Source of the DNA: Leisingera daeponensis
GTDB lineage: Bacteria > Pseudomonadota > Alphaproteobacteria > Rhodobacterales > Rhodobacteraceae
Assembly (NCBI RefSeq): GCF_019801465.1
Contig: NZ_JAHVJA010000018.1
Coordinates: forward strand, 1-53,708
DNA length: 53,708 bases
Direction: 5' to 3'
Position numbers and translations under genes: made by a program. Positions 34,695-43,520 of this stretch are shown piece after piece. Numbering within the stretch: the first letter of the stretch is position 1; each line of letters begins with the position of its first letter. The notes beneath the pieces were generated by a model. The model was given only the letters and a program-made list of their open reading frames with translations. It did no database searches and had not been told where the DNA came from.

Positions 34695-35902
34695 GCGACT
34701 TCAAGGACACCTACGGGTTTCAGGATTGCTGGCCGCCCCGGAAGGGCCGCTTGGTGCGGAATGCGGCCTCCGGTTTTTTTGTTGCAGAGACTGAAAGGCG
34801 CAGCAACCCTCAGCAGTCCAAGGCGAGCGTGAAAGCAAACCAGGTGACGTTACCTGCCCGTGGCGGGCAAACGATTTCTGCAGCTGACAAAGCGCGCCTG
34901 GCGCGGGTGGTCAAAGGCACGCCGGAGGTCATGGTGAAGGTGACCAAGCCAGCCAAATCCGACAAGCACGGGAACCCGATCAAGGTCACGCGCGGAACTG
35001 AGGCGAGGCGTGTTGCGGAGCACATCAATTACATCAGCCGGAACGGCAAGCTCGAGGTGGAGACGTCCGATGTCGGGGTGCTGAAAGGCAGGCAGGCCAC
35101 CGCGGAGCTCTACCGGGACTGGATCGAGAAGCATGACGATGCGCGGGCCGCCGGCATGGCGTCGGACCGCACAAGGATCACCACCAGCATACTTTTTTCA
35201 ATGCCGGGCAATACAAATGCCAGCGGTGTGAAGGATGCGGTGCGGGCGCTGGCGGAACAGGAATTCGGCGGCCGTCACGACTACGCTATGGCGCTCCACA
35301 CGGACACCCCGCATCCGCATGTGCACCTGACGGTGCGTACGGTTGGGCATGATGGCGTGAAACTCAACTTGCGGAAAGCTGATTTGCAGCATCTGCGCGA
35401 TACCTTTGCGGAGAAACTGCGCCAGCGCGGCATCGAGGCGGAATCCACCCCGCGGCATGCCCGGGGCAAGACCCGTCGGGGCGAAAGCACTCCTGTCTAC
35501 AAGATCCGCCAGCGCGGCGGGGAACTCTATATTGATGCGAAAAAGCGCAATGAGGTGCGCCGGGATCTCGAGCGCAACAATGGCGTGCTTCCAACCCATG
35601 CTTGGGACGCGGCAATTGCTGACCACCGGAACAGGGTCATGCGGACCTATACGGGCGCGGCCCGGATACTGTCGCAATCCGATGATCCCGCGGACCGGGA
35701 CTTGGCAAAGGAGACCGGGCGATTTACCGCCCGGCTAACGGAGGTCGTTACCCAGCGGGCAGAGATCGCAAGAGCATTGGAGGCGGTGCCGTCGCCTGGC
35801 CGCATTGGCGATACAACCGGAGCCCGCGGGACGGTGCAATACCCGGAGCCAGCGCGCGGGGAAGAAGACCGCTCGCGGCCGGGCAGGGGACGTGAACGGT
35901 AA
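34691..35902 (+). CDS. Relaxase / mobilisation nuclease (MobA/VirD2-type)
   Basis: A 403-residue relaxase. A candidate catalytic tyrosine Y114 lies in EHINYISRNGK, and the metal-binding histidines H203, H208, H210 and H212 are in LHTDTPHPHVHLTVR, the family HxDxxHxH-type motif. It nicks oriT and pilots the strand. The C-terminal 60 residues are low-complexity. The start TTG overlaps the mobC stop, so the two are coupled. No type IV secretion genes are in this window, so the plasmid looks mobilisable but not self-transmissible from this segment. A short hairpin follows the stop. Confidence 0.87.
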   Translation: MSDFKDTYGFQDCWPPRKGRLVRNAASGFFVAETERRSNPQQSKASVKANQVTLPARGGQTISAADKARLARVVKGTPEVMVKVTKPAKSDKHGNPIKVTRGTEARRVAEHINYISRNGKLEVETSDVGVLKGRQATAELYRDWIEKHDDARAAGMASDRTRITTSILFSMPGNTNASGVKDAVRALAEQEFGGRHDYAMALHTDTPHPHVHLTVRTVGHDGVKLNLRKADLQHLRDTFAEKLRQRGIEAESTPRHARGKTRRGESTPVYKIRQRGGELYIDAKKRNEVRRDLERNNGVLPTHAWDAAIADHRNRVMRTYTGAARILSQSDDPADRDLAKETGRFTARLTEVVTQRAEIARALEAVPSPGRIGDTTGARGTVQYPEPARGEEDRSRPGRGRER

Positions 35903-35922
35903 AGCCCCGCAGGAAAGGGGCT
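35903..35922 (+). terminator. Short hairpin after the relaxase gene
   Basis: AGCCCC and GGGGCT around an eight-base loop, directly after the stop; no T run. Confidence 0.4.
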
Positions 35923-36170
35923 GAAATTGTGCGCAGGGGTACAGCCGGATCAGTCACTCTAAGAAAACGGCTTACAGCCTTTGTGATGGCGGAGAACCAA
36001 TAGTCTCGGCGATGGCGGCTGTCCGTCCTTTCCAGTCCATCCGCTAAGCATTTCTGACACACACACCGGCCTTTCAATGTCGGGAGATTGATGGGCGACA
36101 TGACGGGACTTTGCCGTCATTGCCTTTCGCAGTTGTCTATTAATGCGAGGAAAGGAGCCACCCAAAGCAG

Positions 36171-36329
36171 GTTAGAACAGTCGGCATCGATCTGGCCAAG
36201 AACGTTTTTCAGGTTCATGGGATTGCAGAGAATGGAGACGCTATTTTCAATTGCACGATCAGATGCCTGTAACTTCTGGCCTTCTTTGAAGATGATGTGA
36301 TCCCCGGCAACATCTTCGAAGCTTGTTAG
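36171..36329 (+). mobile_element. IS110-family transposase N-terminal remnant
   Basis: In one frame the DNA reads RTVGIDLAKNVFQVHGIAEN, the conserved N-terminus of IS110-family transposases with the first catalytic aspartate (GIDLAK). It then has GDAIFNCTIRCL, a stop, LLAFFEDD and FEAC, followed by another stop. Only about 50 codons remain, with two stops, so it is dead. It abuts the 3' end of the MFS gene and marks an old junction between the mobilisation region and the catabolic region. Confidence 0.75.
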
Positions 36330-37588
36330 AGTTTTCCGCGAAGAACCCCTGGCAGGAAGAGGAACTGATCCGGAACCGTTTGCGGTTCACATGGCAGACT
36401 TGGCCCCATAGCCGCCGGATAGCGTTCCGGGGCGAAGCGGCTGATTAGAATGGCGGCGGCGGCGAGCCAGCCAAGGTGCATGATCCAGCCGCCGGCAAAA
36501 CTTCCCGTGGCCTCGTGTATGCGCGCCACGATGAAAGGCGGGGTCGCGGCAAGGACAAACCCGCCACCCTGCATGAGCGCGGCAAGCGAACCGGCTTGAG
36601 CGGGGTCGGGAAGGTGATCGAGCGCAACGATGAGGCAGAGCGCGAAGCTTCCGGCCAGCCCGACGCCGCAGATCGCCACCCAGAACATCGGAAGCACGGA
36701 CGGCGCGGCGACCAGCCCGGCGAAACCGGTGGCCTGCATGGCGATGCAGGCCCACAGCCAGGGGCGACGGTCGGCTTGGCTCCGGGCGAGCAGCGGCAGG
36801 ATGACCGCGCCGAAGCCTTGGCTTACTGCCATGATCGAGATCAGGGTACCGCTACCGCCGCCGCTCCAGCCCTGCGCCTGGTAGTAGGGCGCAAGCCACG
36901 CAATCATCGACGAATATCCGCCGTTGATGAGGCCGAACACGGCCATCAGTACCCAGGTTCTACGCCGGCCAAGAAGCTGCGCGACCAGGCCCCGATCCGG
37001 TCGAAGGACCCGCGTTTCAGACAGGATCCCGGCCGCCGCCACCAGGGCAAGCAGCACGGGCAGCGACAGAATGGCGAGCGCCGCGGTCCAAGACTGTCCG
37101 CCCTCGACCAGCGCCGGGGTCAGTTGCGCCCCCAATGCGCCACCTGTCATGATCATCGCCGAATAGAGCCCGGTCATCGCCGCCACGTTTGCGGCGAACT
37201 TCTCCTTGATCAGCCCCGGAACCACCGACTGGATGAACGCTGCGCCTGCACCGCACAGGATGGCCGTCAGGATCAGGACCGACCCGCTTGCCGCAAAAAA
37301 TCTGAAAGAAATTCCCAGGAAAAGCAGGCCAAGCGCCACCAACAGCCCGCGGCGCGTGCCGATCATGGCCTGGATCGGTGGCGATGCGAAGGCCCCGATC
37401 CCCATCAGCAGCATCGGCAGCAGGGTCAGCAGCGACAGCGCCCCGTATCCCAGACCGGTATCCTTGGCAATCTGTGGCAAGATCGGACCCGGCGCGGCCA
37501 GGAAGGGCCGCAGGTTGAGCGCGATCACCACGATCAGGAATACCAGCGCGATCCGCCGCGACGCGGGCGCATTCATCATACCTGCCAT
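36326..37588 (-). CDS. MFS transporter (CynX/NimT-like)
   Basis: A 420-residue transporter with 12 membrane helices of the CynX/NimT branch. It opens with VIALNLRPFLAAPGPILPQI, the hallmark NLRPxxxxxGP motif, and has QRRPWLW-like cytosolic loop text (SQADRRPWLWAC). The last 25 residues (after the last helix) run into the IS110 remnant and may be an extension read-through from the junction. Co-transcribed with a nucleobase-type deaminase gene (9-base gap), it probably carries its substrate or product. Relatives move cyanate, nitroimidazoles or related small N-compounds. Confidence 0.85.
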   Translation of the reverse strand: MAGMMNAPASRRIALVFLIVVIALNLRPFLAAPGPILPQIAKDTGLGYGALSLLTLLPMLLMGIGAFASPPIQAMIGTRRGLLVALGLLFLGISFRFFAASGSVLILTAILCGAGAAFIQSVVPGLIKEKFAANVAAMTGLYSAMIMTGGALGAQLTPALVEGGQSWTAALAILSLPVLLALVAAAGILSETRVLRPDRGLVAQLLGRRRTWVLMAVFGLINGGYSSMIAWLAPYYQAQGWSGGGSGTLISIMAVSQGFGAVILPLLARSQADRRPWLWACIAMQATGFAGLVAAPSVLPMFWVAICGVGLAGSFALCLIVALDHLPDPAQAGSLAALMQGGGFVLAATPPFIVARIHEATGSFAGGWIMHLGWLAAAAILISRFAPERYPAAMGPSLPCEPQTVPDQFLFLPGVLRGKL

Positions 37589-37597
37589 GTTTCGCTC

Positions 37598-38071
37598 CTA
37601 ACTGCCTTCCGTCGAGCGCGCCGCCCACGACCGGTAGATACCGGGTGTCGCTGCGTCCTCAGGCTCGAAATAGCGTATCACCGCCCAGTCCTGGTCTTCG
37701 AGCGGTTGCGACAGCTCTGCGGCGGCCGCGGCCGAGGACAGACCATAGGGCGCGCCGTTCTCGTTGGTATAGCCGATGACGATCTCGGCGATCCCGGCGT
37801 TGCGCATCGCGGCGAGGCACATCGGGCAGGGCTGGCCGCTGGCGTAGACAGTGCAACCGTCGAGACAGGGGGTCGCCAGCGCCGCGCCGGCTTCACGCAA
37901 CGCCACCAGTTCCGCATGCGCGGTTGGATCGTTGTCGGCCTCCATCCGGTTCACCGCCCGCGCGACGACCTTGCCGTCCTTGACCAGCACGGCACCGAAG
38001 GGCTGGCCGCCATTGGCGACATTCTCGCGGTCGAGCGCGATCGCTTCATCCATGAAAGCCTTGTCAGTCAT
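37598..38071 (-). CDS. Nucleobase/nucleoside deaminase (CDA superfamily)
   Basis: A 157-residue zinc deaminase. H52-A-E54 (DPTAHAELVAL) supplies one zinc ligand and the proton shuttle; C82 and C85 in ASGQPCPMCLAAM supply the others. Size and text match guanine deaminase/GuaD-like and tRNA-adenosine-deaminase-like enzymes; the chromosomal TadA role is unlikely for a plasmid copy in a transport operon. It probably deaminates a purine or pyrimidine base or a related N-heterocycle. Its start overlaps the ankyrin gene stop. Confidence 0.85.
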   Translation of the reverse strand: MTDKAFMDEAIALDRENVANGGQPFGAVLVKDGKVVARAVNRMEADNDPTAHAELVALREAGAALATPCLDGCTVYASGQPCPMCLAAMRNAGIAEIVIGYTNENGAPYGLSSAAAAAELSQPLEDQDWAVIRYFEPEDAATPGIYRSWAARSTEGS

Positions 38072-38745
38072 CGTGCATCTGCCTCCTCAAGTATCCTCGC
38101 GATTTCGGGATAGCCGCGCTGACGGGCATGTTGCAGCGCTGTCACTCCGTCATTATCGGCCAGGTTCACATCGGCACCTGCCTCGACCAGCAGCCTGACG
38201 ATCTCGACGTGGCGCCTTCCGCCATCCCCGAGGATCACCGCTTCGAGCAGAGCCGTCCAGCCCAGCTTGTTCACGTGGTCGATATTGGTGCCAGCTTCGA
38301 TCAGCACCCGCACTGTCTCCACATGGCCGCGTTCCGCCGCCGGGATCAGCGCGGTGCCGCCATAGCGGTTGGTGCTCGCCAGGTCGGCGCCGTGTGCCAG
38401 CGTCATCTTCAGGATCTCCAGATGCCCACGAGCACCGGCATAGAGGTAAGGGCTGTCCTCGATATCGTCCTTTGCATTCACGTCGGCACCGGCCTCGATC
38501 AGCAGGCGGGCAGTTTCGATCCGGTTTGCGTGGGTTGCGGCCATCAGAGCTGTGCGCCCGCGTTCGTCCTGAGCGTCAAGTTCTGCATCGCTGGCGATCA
38601 TCTCTGATACGGCTTCTGTGTCACCGCTTTCGGCCGCGGAGATCAACAAAGTGTCGGCATGGGCGGCCGGAACGAAGGGCTCGGTCATTGTCATGCATCC
38701 TGTAAGTGAAATGAGTGCGAAAAGAGTCGGCAAGCGGCCTGGCAT
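38068..38745 (-). CDS. Ankyrin-repeat lipoprotein
   Basis: A 225-residue protein. It has a lipoprotein signal with lipobox SLTGC (C17), followed by five to six ankyrin repeats (GRTALMAATHANRIETARLLIEAGADVNAKD and similar) to the C-terminus. Ankyrin repeats mediate protein contacts, so it may anchor a partner at the periplasmic membrane face, perhaps the Tat-exported amidohydrolase regulated alongside. It is the first gene of the ankyrin-deaminase-MFS operon. A motif 50 bases upstream (38794-38815) is shared with the amidohydrolase promoter region. Confidence 0.85.
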   Translation of the reverse strand: MPGRLPTLFALISLTGCMTMTEPFVPAAHADTLLISAAESGDTEAVSEMIASDAELDAQDERGRTALMAATHANRIETARLLIEAGADVNAKDDIEDSPYLYAGARGHLEILKMTLAHGADLASTNRYGGTALIPAAERGHVETVRVLIEAGTNIDHVNKLGWTALLEAVILGDGGRRHVEIVRLLVEAGADVNLADNDGVTALQHARQRGYPEIARILEEADAR

Positions 38746-38793
38746 GGGAACCTCCTGAGTTGCCTCTCCAGATAGTAGACAAACTCATCATCT

Positions 38794-38815
38794 TGAAATT
38801 AAATGTTCAGATGGA
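38794..38815 (-). promoter_or_regulatory. Shared regulatory motif, copy 1
   Basis: TGAAATTAAATGTTCAGATGGA (written without spaces it is 22 bases, key core ATTAAATGTT then GATGGA) is nearly the same as 41224-41246. Both lie about 50-55 bases upstream of a minus-strand operon start in the same orientation. The copy here overlaps the LysR start codon, allowing autoregulation. Confidence 0.6.
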
Positions 38816-39671
38816 GAGCAGTGAAAAATCAAATAGATTGTTCAACACCGATCTGTTGCGCAGTTTCGTCGCGGTGATTGACGCGCGCAGCTTCACCGCT
38901 GCATCGCGGCACCTGAATTCGACACAGTCGACGACCAGCCAGAAGATCATGCGGCTGGAGGAGGCAGCGGGCGTGCGTCTTGTGGATCGCGGGCGCGATG
39001 GCATCACCCCTACCGAAGCAGGCGCGCGACTGCTGGGTTACGCCAGGCGCATACTTGCCCTCAACGATGAGGCCGCCGCGGTTATGTCGGGCGCGGCGCG
39101 GGCCATTACCCTGCGCTTGGGCCTGCCTGAGGATTTCGCTTCGGGGCGGGTGACACGGGCGCTTGCTGATTTCATCCGGCAGCATCCCAACACGAAACTG
39201 GAAGTTACCAGCGGTCTGAGCCGCGATCTCAACCGCGCCTATCTGCAGGGAGAGCTGGATCTCGTTTTGGTCAAGCAGCATCGCGGTGAGGCACGCGGTG
39301 CGATGCATTGGCCCGAACCGTTGGCGTGGTTCCAGGGTGCGGGTCATGCGCTGGACGAATGTGACCCGCTGCCGCTGGTCGCTTTTCCTTCGAATGGGCT
39401 GTACCGCACCCAGATGACCGCCGCGCTCGATAGTGCCGGCCGCCGGTGGCGCCTGGTCTATACCAGTTCCAGCCTTGCCGGTCTGCTGAGCGCAATTGAC
39501 GCCGGGCTCGGGATCAGCCTGCTGCCAAGACGGGTGGTCGGGCTCGGTTTGGATGAAATTCCGAGCTTGCCAAACGTCGATGCCATGGAAATCGCGATAC
39601 ATCAGGCAGACCCGAATACCCCATTCGTCTCCGAGATCGTTCAGATACTTGCGGATGCGGTTGGGAAATAG
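38811..39671 (+). CDS. LysR-family transcriptional regulator
   Basis: A 286-residue LysR regulator from the ATG at 38811. The helix-turn-helix reads LLRSFVAVIDARSFTAASRHLNSTQSTTSQKIMRLEE, with the substrate-binding fold after residue 80. An in-frame start at 38715 would add 32 residues overlapping the divergent ankyrin gene. It probably controls both the ankyrin/deaminase/MFS operon and the downstream amidohydrolase, given the motif shared by their promoter regions. Confidence 0.84.
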   Translation: MESSEKSNRLFNTDLLRSFVAVIDARSFTAASRHLNSTQSTTSQKIMRLEEAAGVRLVDRGRDGITPTEAGARLLGYARRILALNDEAAAVMSGAARAITLRLGLPEDFASGRVTRALADFIRQHPNTKLEVTSGLSRDLNRAYLQGELDLVLVKQHRGEARGAMHWPEPLAWFQGAGHALDECDPLPLVAFPSNGLYRTQMTAALDSAGRRWRLVYTSSSLAGLLSAIDAGLGISLLPRRVVGLGLDEIPSLPNVDAMEIAIHQADPNTPFVSEIVQILADAVGK

Positions 39672-39795
39672 CGGCCTTGATGATGGGAAGGCCGATCCAC
39701 CCTGTGAATATCTCCCGACAAAAGGAAATCGGGCAACAAGGTCAGCCCGAGGGAAATACGCAGATCGGCAGCCTGTGTCCGATCTGCGCGATTGT

Positions 39796-41169
39796 TCAGG
39801 CCTGTGTGACCTCTCCGAAGACCAGTTTCCCGGCGTGGAAGGTGGCGGTTCTCGGCGAACGCCGCGCTACCGCTTCGGCCGAACAACTGCTGTCGGCTAG
39901 TGCGAAGGCCGCTACGTCGCCCGCTTTCGGCCAGGCTTGTTCTCCGCTCTCGCTCAGTGGAAGAACGTCACCGGTCGCGATGCTCATCGAACGGGTCAGG
40001 CCGAACTCGTCGCGGTCGCCATATAGCTGCGCACAGAGATTGGCCTTCTCCAGCATGTCGCCGGTGCCGAAGGGCGACCAATGGTCGATGACGCTGTCGG
40101 TGCCCGACATCAGCGTGACACCTTTCTCACGCAGGCGCGGCAACGGCATGGTCAAACCGCCTATCGGCACGGTCGAAATCACTGTGACGCCGAGCGCGGC
40201 CATCCGTTCGGCCAGTGGGTCGAGCTCCGCCTCCGACAGAGTTCCCAAGGCAAAGGCATGGCTGAGGGTCAGCCGATCTTTCAATTCGGAGGTCCGTTCG
40301 ACGGTATCGACCATGTAGTTGATTGCGGCGACGCCTTCCGGGGTGGTTTCATGGATATGGATGTCGATTGGCTTGTCGTGATCCATTGCGATCTGGAACA
40401 TAGCATCCAGCGATTGCTGCATGGCGCCGTCTACATTGGTCGGATCCAGACCGCCGACAAAATGCGCTCCTGCCTGCATGGCTTCGCGCATCAGCCCGTC
40501 GACCTTTGAATGCAGAAGACCATGCTGGGGGAACGCGACGATCTCGCAGTCGAAGCGGCCGCGATAGTTCTCCAGCGCCATCTGAAGATGTTCGAGGCTT
40601 TTCAGTCCACTGACCGGGTCGATATTGCAATGGCTGCGTGCGGTCGTGGTGCCCTGCGAGAGCAGCAGCTCGATCAGCGCCTCGGCACGCTGTTGCGAAG
40701 TGGGCAACAGCTTGGGCAGGAGTTCTTCTTCCCGCGCGATCATATCCATGATCGTCTTGCCCTTGCGCGGCAGCGGCGCTTGCCACGGACCGCCATAGTA
40801 GGTCTTGTCCAGATGGATGTGCATATCCCGGAAGGCCGGAAGGACAAGCCGGCCCCCGGCGGAATAGCGCGGAACCGCCGACGTCAGGGCGGCACCGTCG
40901 TCGAGAATCGCAACGATCCGGCCATCGCGAATCTCCAGTGTCTTTGTGGCCGTAATGGTGGCGACGACGATATCGTTTTCGCGCTGGAAGCCTTGCTCAA
41001 GCAGCGCATCCGTTAGATAATAGTGGCTCTCGGCAATCGAGGACGTTATCGCATCAGCCTCGGTTGTCTGCGCCGGCGCGGCACCGCCGGTAAGACCTGC
41101 CGACACCGCCACAAGCCCCCCGGTTCCACAAAGAAACTGCCGCCGACTTGGTGCTGTTCTCGCATTCAT
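39796..41169 (-). CDS. Tat-exported cytosine-deaminase-like amidohydrolase
   Basis: A 457-residue amidohydrolase of the CodA-like group. The twin-arginine signal SRRQFL is at residues 8-13 followed by a hydrophobic stretch with an A-x-A site, so the folded metalloenzyme should reach the periplasm. Metal and catalytic motifs include FRDMHIHLDK, FPQHGL, IDIHIHE, LTLSHAFALG and LMSGTDSV. It is likely to act on a cyclic amidine or amide; N-heterocycle substrates would fit the adjacent deaminase and transporter. Periplasmic location is unusual because CodA itself is cytosolic. It ends just beyond the LysR gene (convergent). Confidence 0.85.
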   Translation of the reverse strand: MNARTAPSRRQFLCGTGGLVAVSAGLTGGAAPAQTTEADAITSSIAESHYYLTDALLEQGFQRENDIVVATITATKTLEIRDGRIVAILDDGAALTSAVPRYSAGGRLVLPAFRDMHIHLDKTYYGGPWQAPLPRKGKTIMDMIAREEELLPKLLPTSQQRAEALIELLLSQGTTTARSHCNIDPVSGLKSLEHLQMALENYRGRFDCEIVAFPQHGLLHSKVDGLMREAMQAGAHFVGGLDPTNVDGAMQQSLDAMFQIAMDHDKPIDIHIHETTPEGVAAINYMVDTVERTSELKDRLTLSHAFALGTLSEAELDPLAERMAALGVTVISTVPIGGLTMPLPRLREKGVTLMSGTDSVIDHWSPFGTGDMLEKANLCAQLYGDRDEFGLTRSMSIATGDVLPLSESGEQAWPKAGDVAAFALADSSCSAEAVARRSPRTATFHAGKLVFGEVTQA

Positions 41170-41223
41170 CTCGATCTCCTCCCGATCAGGTTTGGCGGCA
41201 AGTTAGTGGAGATGCCCAGCAGC

Positions 41224-41246
41224 TGAAAATTAAATGTTTGGATGGA
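41224..41246 (-). promoter_or_regulatory. Shared regulatory motif, copy 2
   Basis: TGAAAATTAAATGTTTGGAT then GGA: matches 38794-38815 with one extra A and two substitutions. It lies 55 bases upstream of the amidohydrolase start, in the same relation as copy 1 to the ankyrin gene. Confidence 0.6.
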
Positions 41247-41489
41247 TATCATTTGAGTTTTGGATGCCAGCCCGTCGGGGCGCACACTTCGGTGGTTGAA
41301 CACACTGTCGCTGGACTTGATCAACAATTTTAGGCTGAGCGAATCCACTGAGCCGCTATTGACAGATTGCTGAACATAATTGTGAAATTTAAGATTGCGG
41401 TGGATAACCGGGTCCGGCTCAGCTGCCTCACCTGCTGTTCGCGGTTCTCTGCCCCTCGCAATCTCTGCTGGAGGTTCAAGTTCGAGGGC

Positions 41490-41675
41490 ATCGCCATGCA
41501 GCAGGCCGGGCGCCTGTTCTGTGTCATTCAGCAGAGCAAGATGCGAAAATCAACCTCTGGCATCGTGCTGTCGCGCGGGGATTTCGGCAATGCCACAACG
41601 CTGGACGGGCTGATCCTTGGGACAGAGCCGGAAACCGGCAACGAAATAACCACCTATCAGACGATCTGGCGGTAA
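41490..41675 (+). pseudogene. Possible C-terminal remnant of an ornithine cyclodeaminase-like gene
   Basis: The frame ends with LDGLILGTEPETGNEITTYQ and TIW, resembling the C-terminal region (G..PGR...EIT.YQ..G) of the ornithine cyclodeaminase/mu-crystallin family. Preceding codons (MQQAGRLFCVIQQSKM) weakly fit the segment before it. There is no start or N-terminal domain. Low confidence; it may be coincidental. Confidence 0.3.
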
Positions 41676-41730
41676 CTTGGCAAGCCCGCGGGCCAGGAGG
41701 CCGCGCTCAATCGCTGCGGGGTAAGTCCCG

Positions 41731-41900
41731 CTATTCGCGCAGCAGTGCGTTGAAGATATCGGACTGAACCAGCCTGCCAATGATGTCGCGGCCATTGGAC
41801 ACGACGTACTCTCCGCCGTCGTACAGCTGCGCCCGTATCAGGTCCTTTACCGTAGTGCCTGGTTCGCGCACTCGCTCGCCGGAGGGGACGCTCAGCTTCC
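41731..41900 (-). pseudogene. C-terminal CBS-domain remnant of a betaine/choline ABC ATPase
   Basis: The last 50 or so codons (TTVKDLIRAQLYDGGEYVVS, NGRDIIGRLVQSDIFNALLRE) resemble the closing CBS domain of ProV/ChoV-type ATP-binding proteins. The ATPase domain is missing. It lies directly after the BetI-like regulator, where betaine or choline transport genes are expected, so it looks like the relic of a deleted transport operon. Confidence 0.4.
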
Positions 41901-41915
41901 AAACGACCCCATTGG

Positions 41916-42521
41916 TTAGGTTAACACAACATCCTCCAGCGAAGAGCTGGGAAGCACCGCTGCGAGGTGGTCGTAGGCAAGCCGCAGCGCCATCCTGGAA
42001 GTAAGGGATTTGTCCCCCAGCGCCAGCCGGACCCAAAACCCATCAATCAGCGCAGAAAGCGTCAGTGCGATTTTCTGGGCCTCTACTTCCGATACGAGCG
42101 GTCTCAACCCGGACAAAAGGTTCGAGTGCATGCGGGCGTGAATAATCGTCTGGAGGCGTGCAAGCCGCGGCGCCTTGGGGGCTTCGGCGCAGAGAGACAG
42201 CCAGGCATTGCCATTCGGCGGCGAGAAGAATTCTTCGCTCAAATTGGCTTCGACTACCGCCCATACGCGCTGAAACGGAGAGACCGCCGTGTTCAGCCGC
42301 TTCACCACCGCAAGGCGCAGATTCGCATTGCCTTCGCGCATAGCTTCCTCGAACAGCTCCTGTTTGTTGCGAAAGTAATGCAACACAATGCTTTTCGATG
42401 CTCCGGCTTCCTTTGCAACCTTTTCCAGCGTCGTCGCCGAAGCGCCTTCCCGCTGCATCACAGCAAAGGCCGCCTGCCGGAGTTCACTGCGCCGGATATC
42501 ACTGATCTTGCTGAGTGCCAT
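41916..42521 (-). CDS. betI: BetI-like TetR-family regulator
   Basis: A 201-residue TetR-family protein closest to BetI, the repressor of choline-to-betaine genes. The N-terminal helix-turn-helix reads ATTLEKVAKEAGASKSIVLHYFRNKQELFEEAM. The C-terminal text (WLSLCAEAPKAPRLARLQTIIHARMHSNLLSGLRPL) is BetI-like. No betA or betB is in the window, so here the regulator is orphaned or controls the divergent exported hydrolase 108 bases away. Confidence 0.8.
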   Translation of the reverse strand: MALSKISDIRRSELRQAAFAVMQREGASATTLEKVAKEAGASKSIVLHYFRNKQELFEEAMREGNANLRLAVVKRLNTAVSPFQRVWAVVEANLSEEFFSPPNGNAWLSLCAEAPKAPRLARLQTIIHARMHSNLLSGLRPLVSEVEAQKIALTLSALIDGFWVRLALGDKSLTSRMALRLAYDHLAAVLPSSSLEDVVLT

Positions 42522-42629
42522 GCGATCCTCTCCTCAGCTTCTTATTGACAAACTGCAAGGAAGGTTCAAGTGTTGACCCGCCGGTCAGCAATCAGACCAA
42601 TTGAACAATTTGCATGGAGGAGGAAAACC

Positions 42630-43520
42630 ATGATCAGAAAACTAGCTCCGCTCGGCGCAGCTCTGGGCCTGCTTCTGAGCGCGTCGAACCTGTGGGCGGA
42701 AGACATCCCGGTGCCAAGCCAGGCGGAATGGGCTGGCGCAAAGAAGACGGTGAACCTGCCGAACGGCGTCACAATGGCCTATTCGGAAATGGGCGATACA
42801 GAAGGCGATCCGCTTGTCTTGATACACGGTTACTCGGACAACAGCCGCAGCTGGTCGCTCCTCGCGCCCTATCTGACGGAGCGCCATATCTACGCGATCG
42901 ACCTGCGCGGCCACGGCAAGTCCAGCGCGCCGGAATGCTGCTACGCCTATACTGACCTGGCATATGACGTGCATCTATTCCTTAAGGCGCTGGACATCGG
43001 GAAAGCCGATATCGTGGGCCATTCCCTCGGGTCACTCACGACTCAGCTGTTGTCGGCCCAACATCCTGAGCAGGTGAAAAAGGCCGTCTTGCTTTCTTCG
43101 ACCGTCGAGACGGGCAGCGGGCCGGGCAGTTGGCTGTGGGACAACATCATTCCGCTTCAGCCGCCGATCGACCCGAACGGCCAGTTCATGATGGACTGGT
43201 ACTGGAACCCCAATCCCGTGGACGAGGATTTTATCAGCGCAGAAAGAGCTGAAAGCGCGGCCATGCCGATCCATGTCTGGAGAGGTGTGCTTTGGGGGAC
43301 AGCACTCGGAAGTCTTTCCGCCTTCACCGGCCTCGTTGAAGCGCCCATGCTGATTGTCTGGGGAGATCAGGACCAGCTGTTTGATGCGGCGCACCAGGAG
43401 AAGCTGAAACAGGCCTATCCAAACGCTCGTTTCGAAACTTTCGAAGGGGCAGGGCACAATATGTTCTGGGAAATGCCGGAACAGGCCGCTGCGGCCATAT
43501 CCGATTTCCTGGATAGCTGA
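42630..43520 (+). CDS. Exported alpha/beta hydrolase
   Basis: A 296-residue hydrolase with a signal peptide (residues 1-23, LWA-ED). Oxyanion HGYSDN is at 66-71, nucleophile S132 in GHSLGS, acid in VWGDQDQLF and histidine in EGAGHNMFW. The ATG at 42630 follows GGAGGAGGAAAA; the in-frame start 60 bases upstream would spoil the signal. It could be an esterase, haloperoxidase-like or epoxide-hydrolase-like enzyme of the periplasm. It is divergent from the BetI-like regulator, which may control it. Confidence 0.85.
   Translation: MIRKLAPLGAALGLLLSASNLWAEDIPVPSQAEWAGAKKTVNLPNGVTMAYSEMGDTEGDPLVLIHGYSDNSRSWSLLAPYLTERHIYAIDLRGHGKSSAPECCYAYTDLAYDVHLFLKALDIGKADIVGHSLGSLTTQLLSAQHPEQVKKAVLLSSTVETGSGPGSWLWDNIIPLQPPIDPNGQFMMDWYWNPNPVDEDFISAERAESAAMPIHVWRGVLWGTALGSLSAFTGLVEAPMLIVWGDQDQLFDAAHQEKLKQAYPNARFETFEGAGHNMFWEMPEQAAAAISDFLDS

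Noticed and set aside
36476-38113. A 545-codon open frame on the plus strand
   Set aside because: It is antisense to the MFS transporter and deaminase genes, is extremely rich in R, Q, G, H and D as expected of a shadow frame in GC-rich DNA, and has no recognisable domain.
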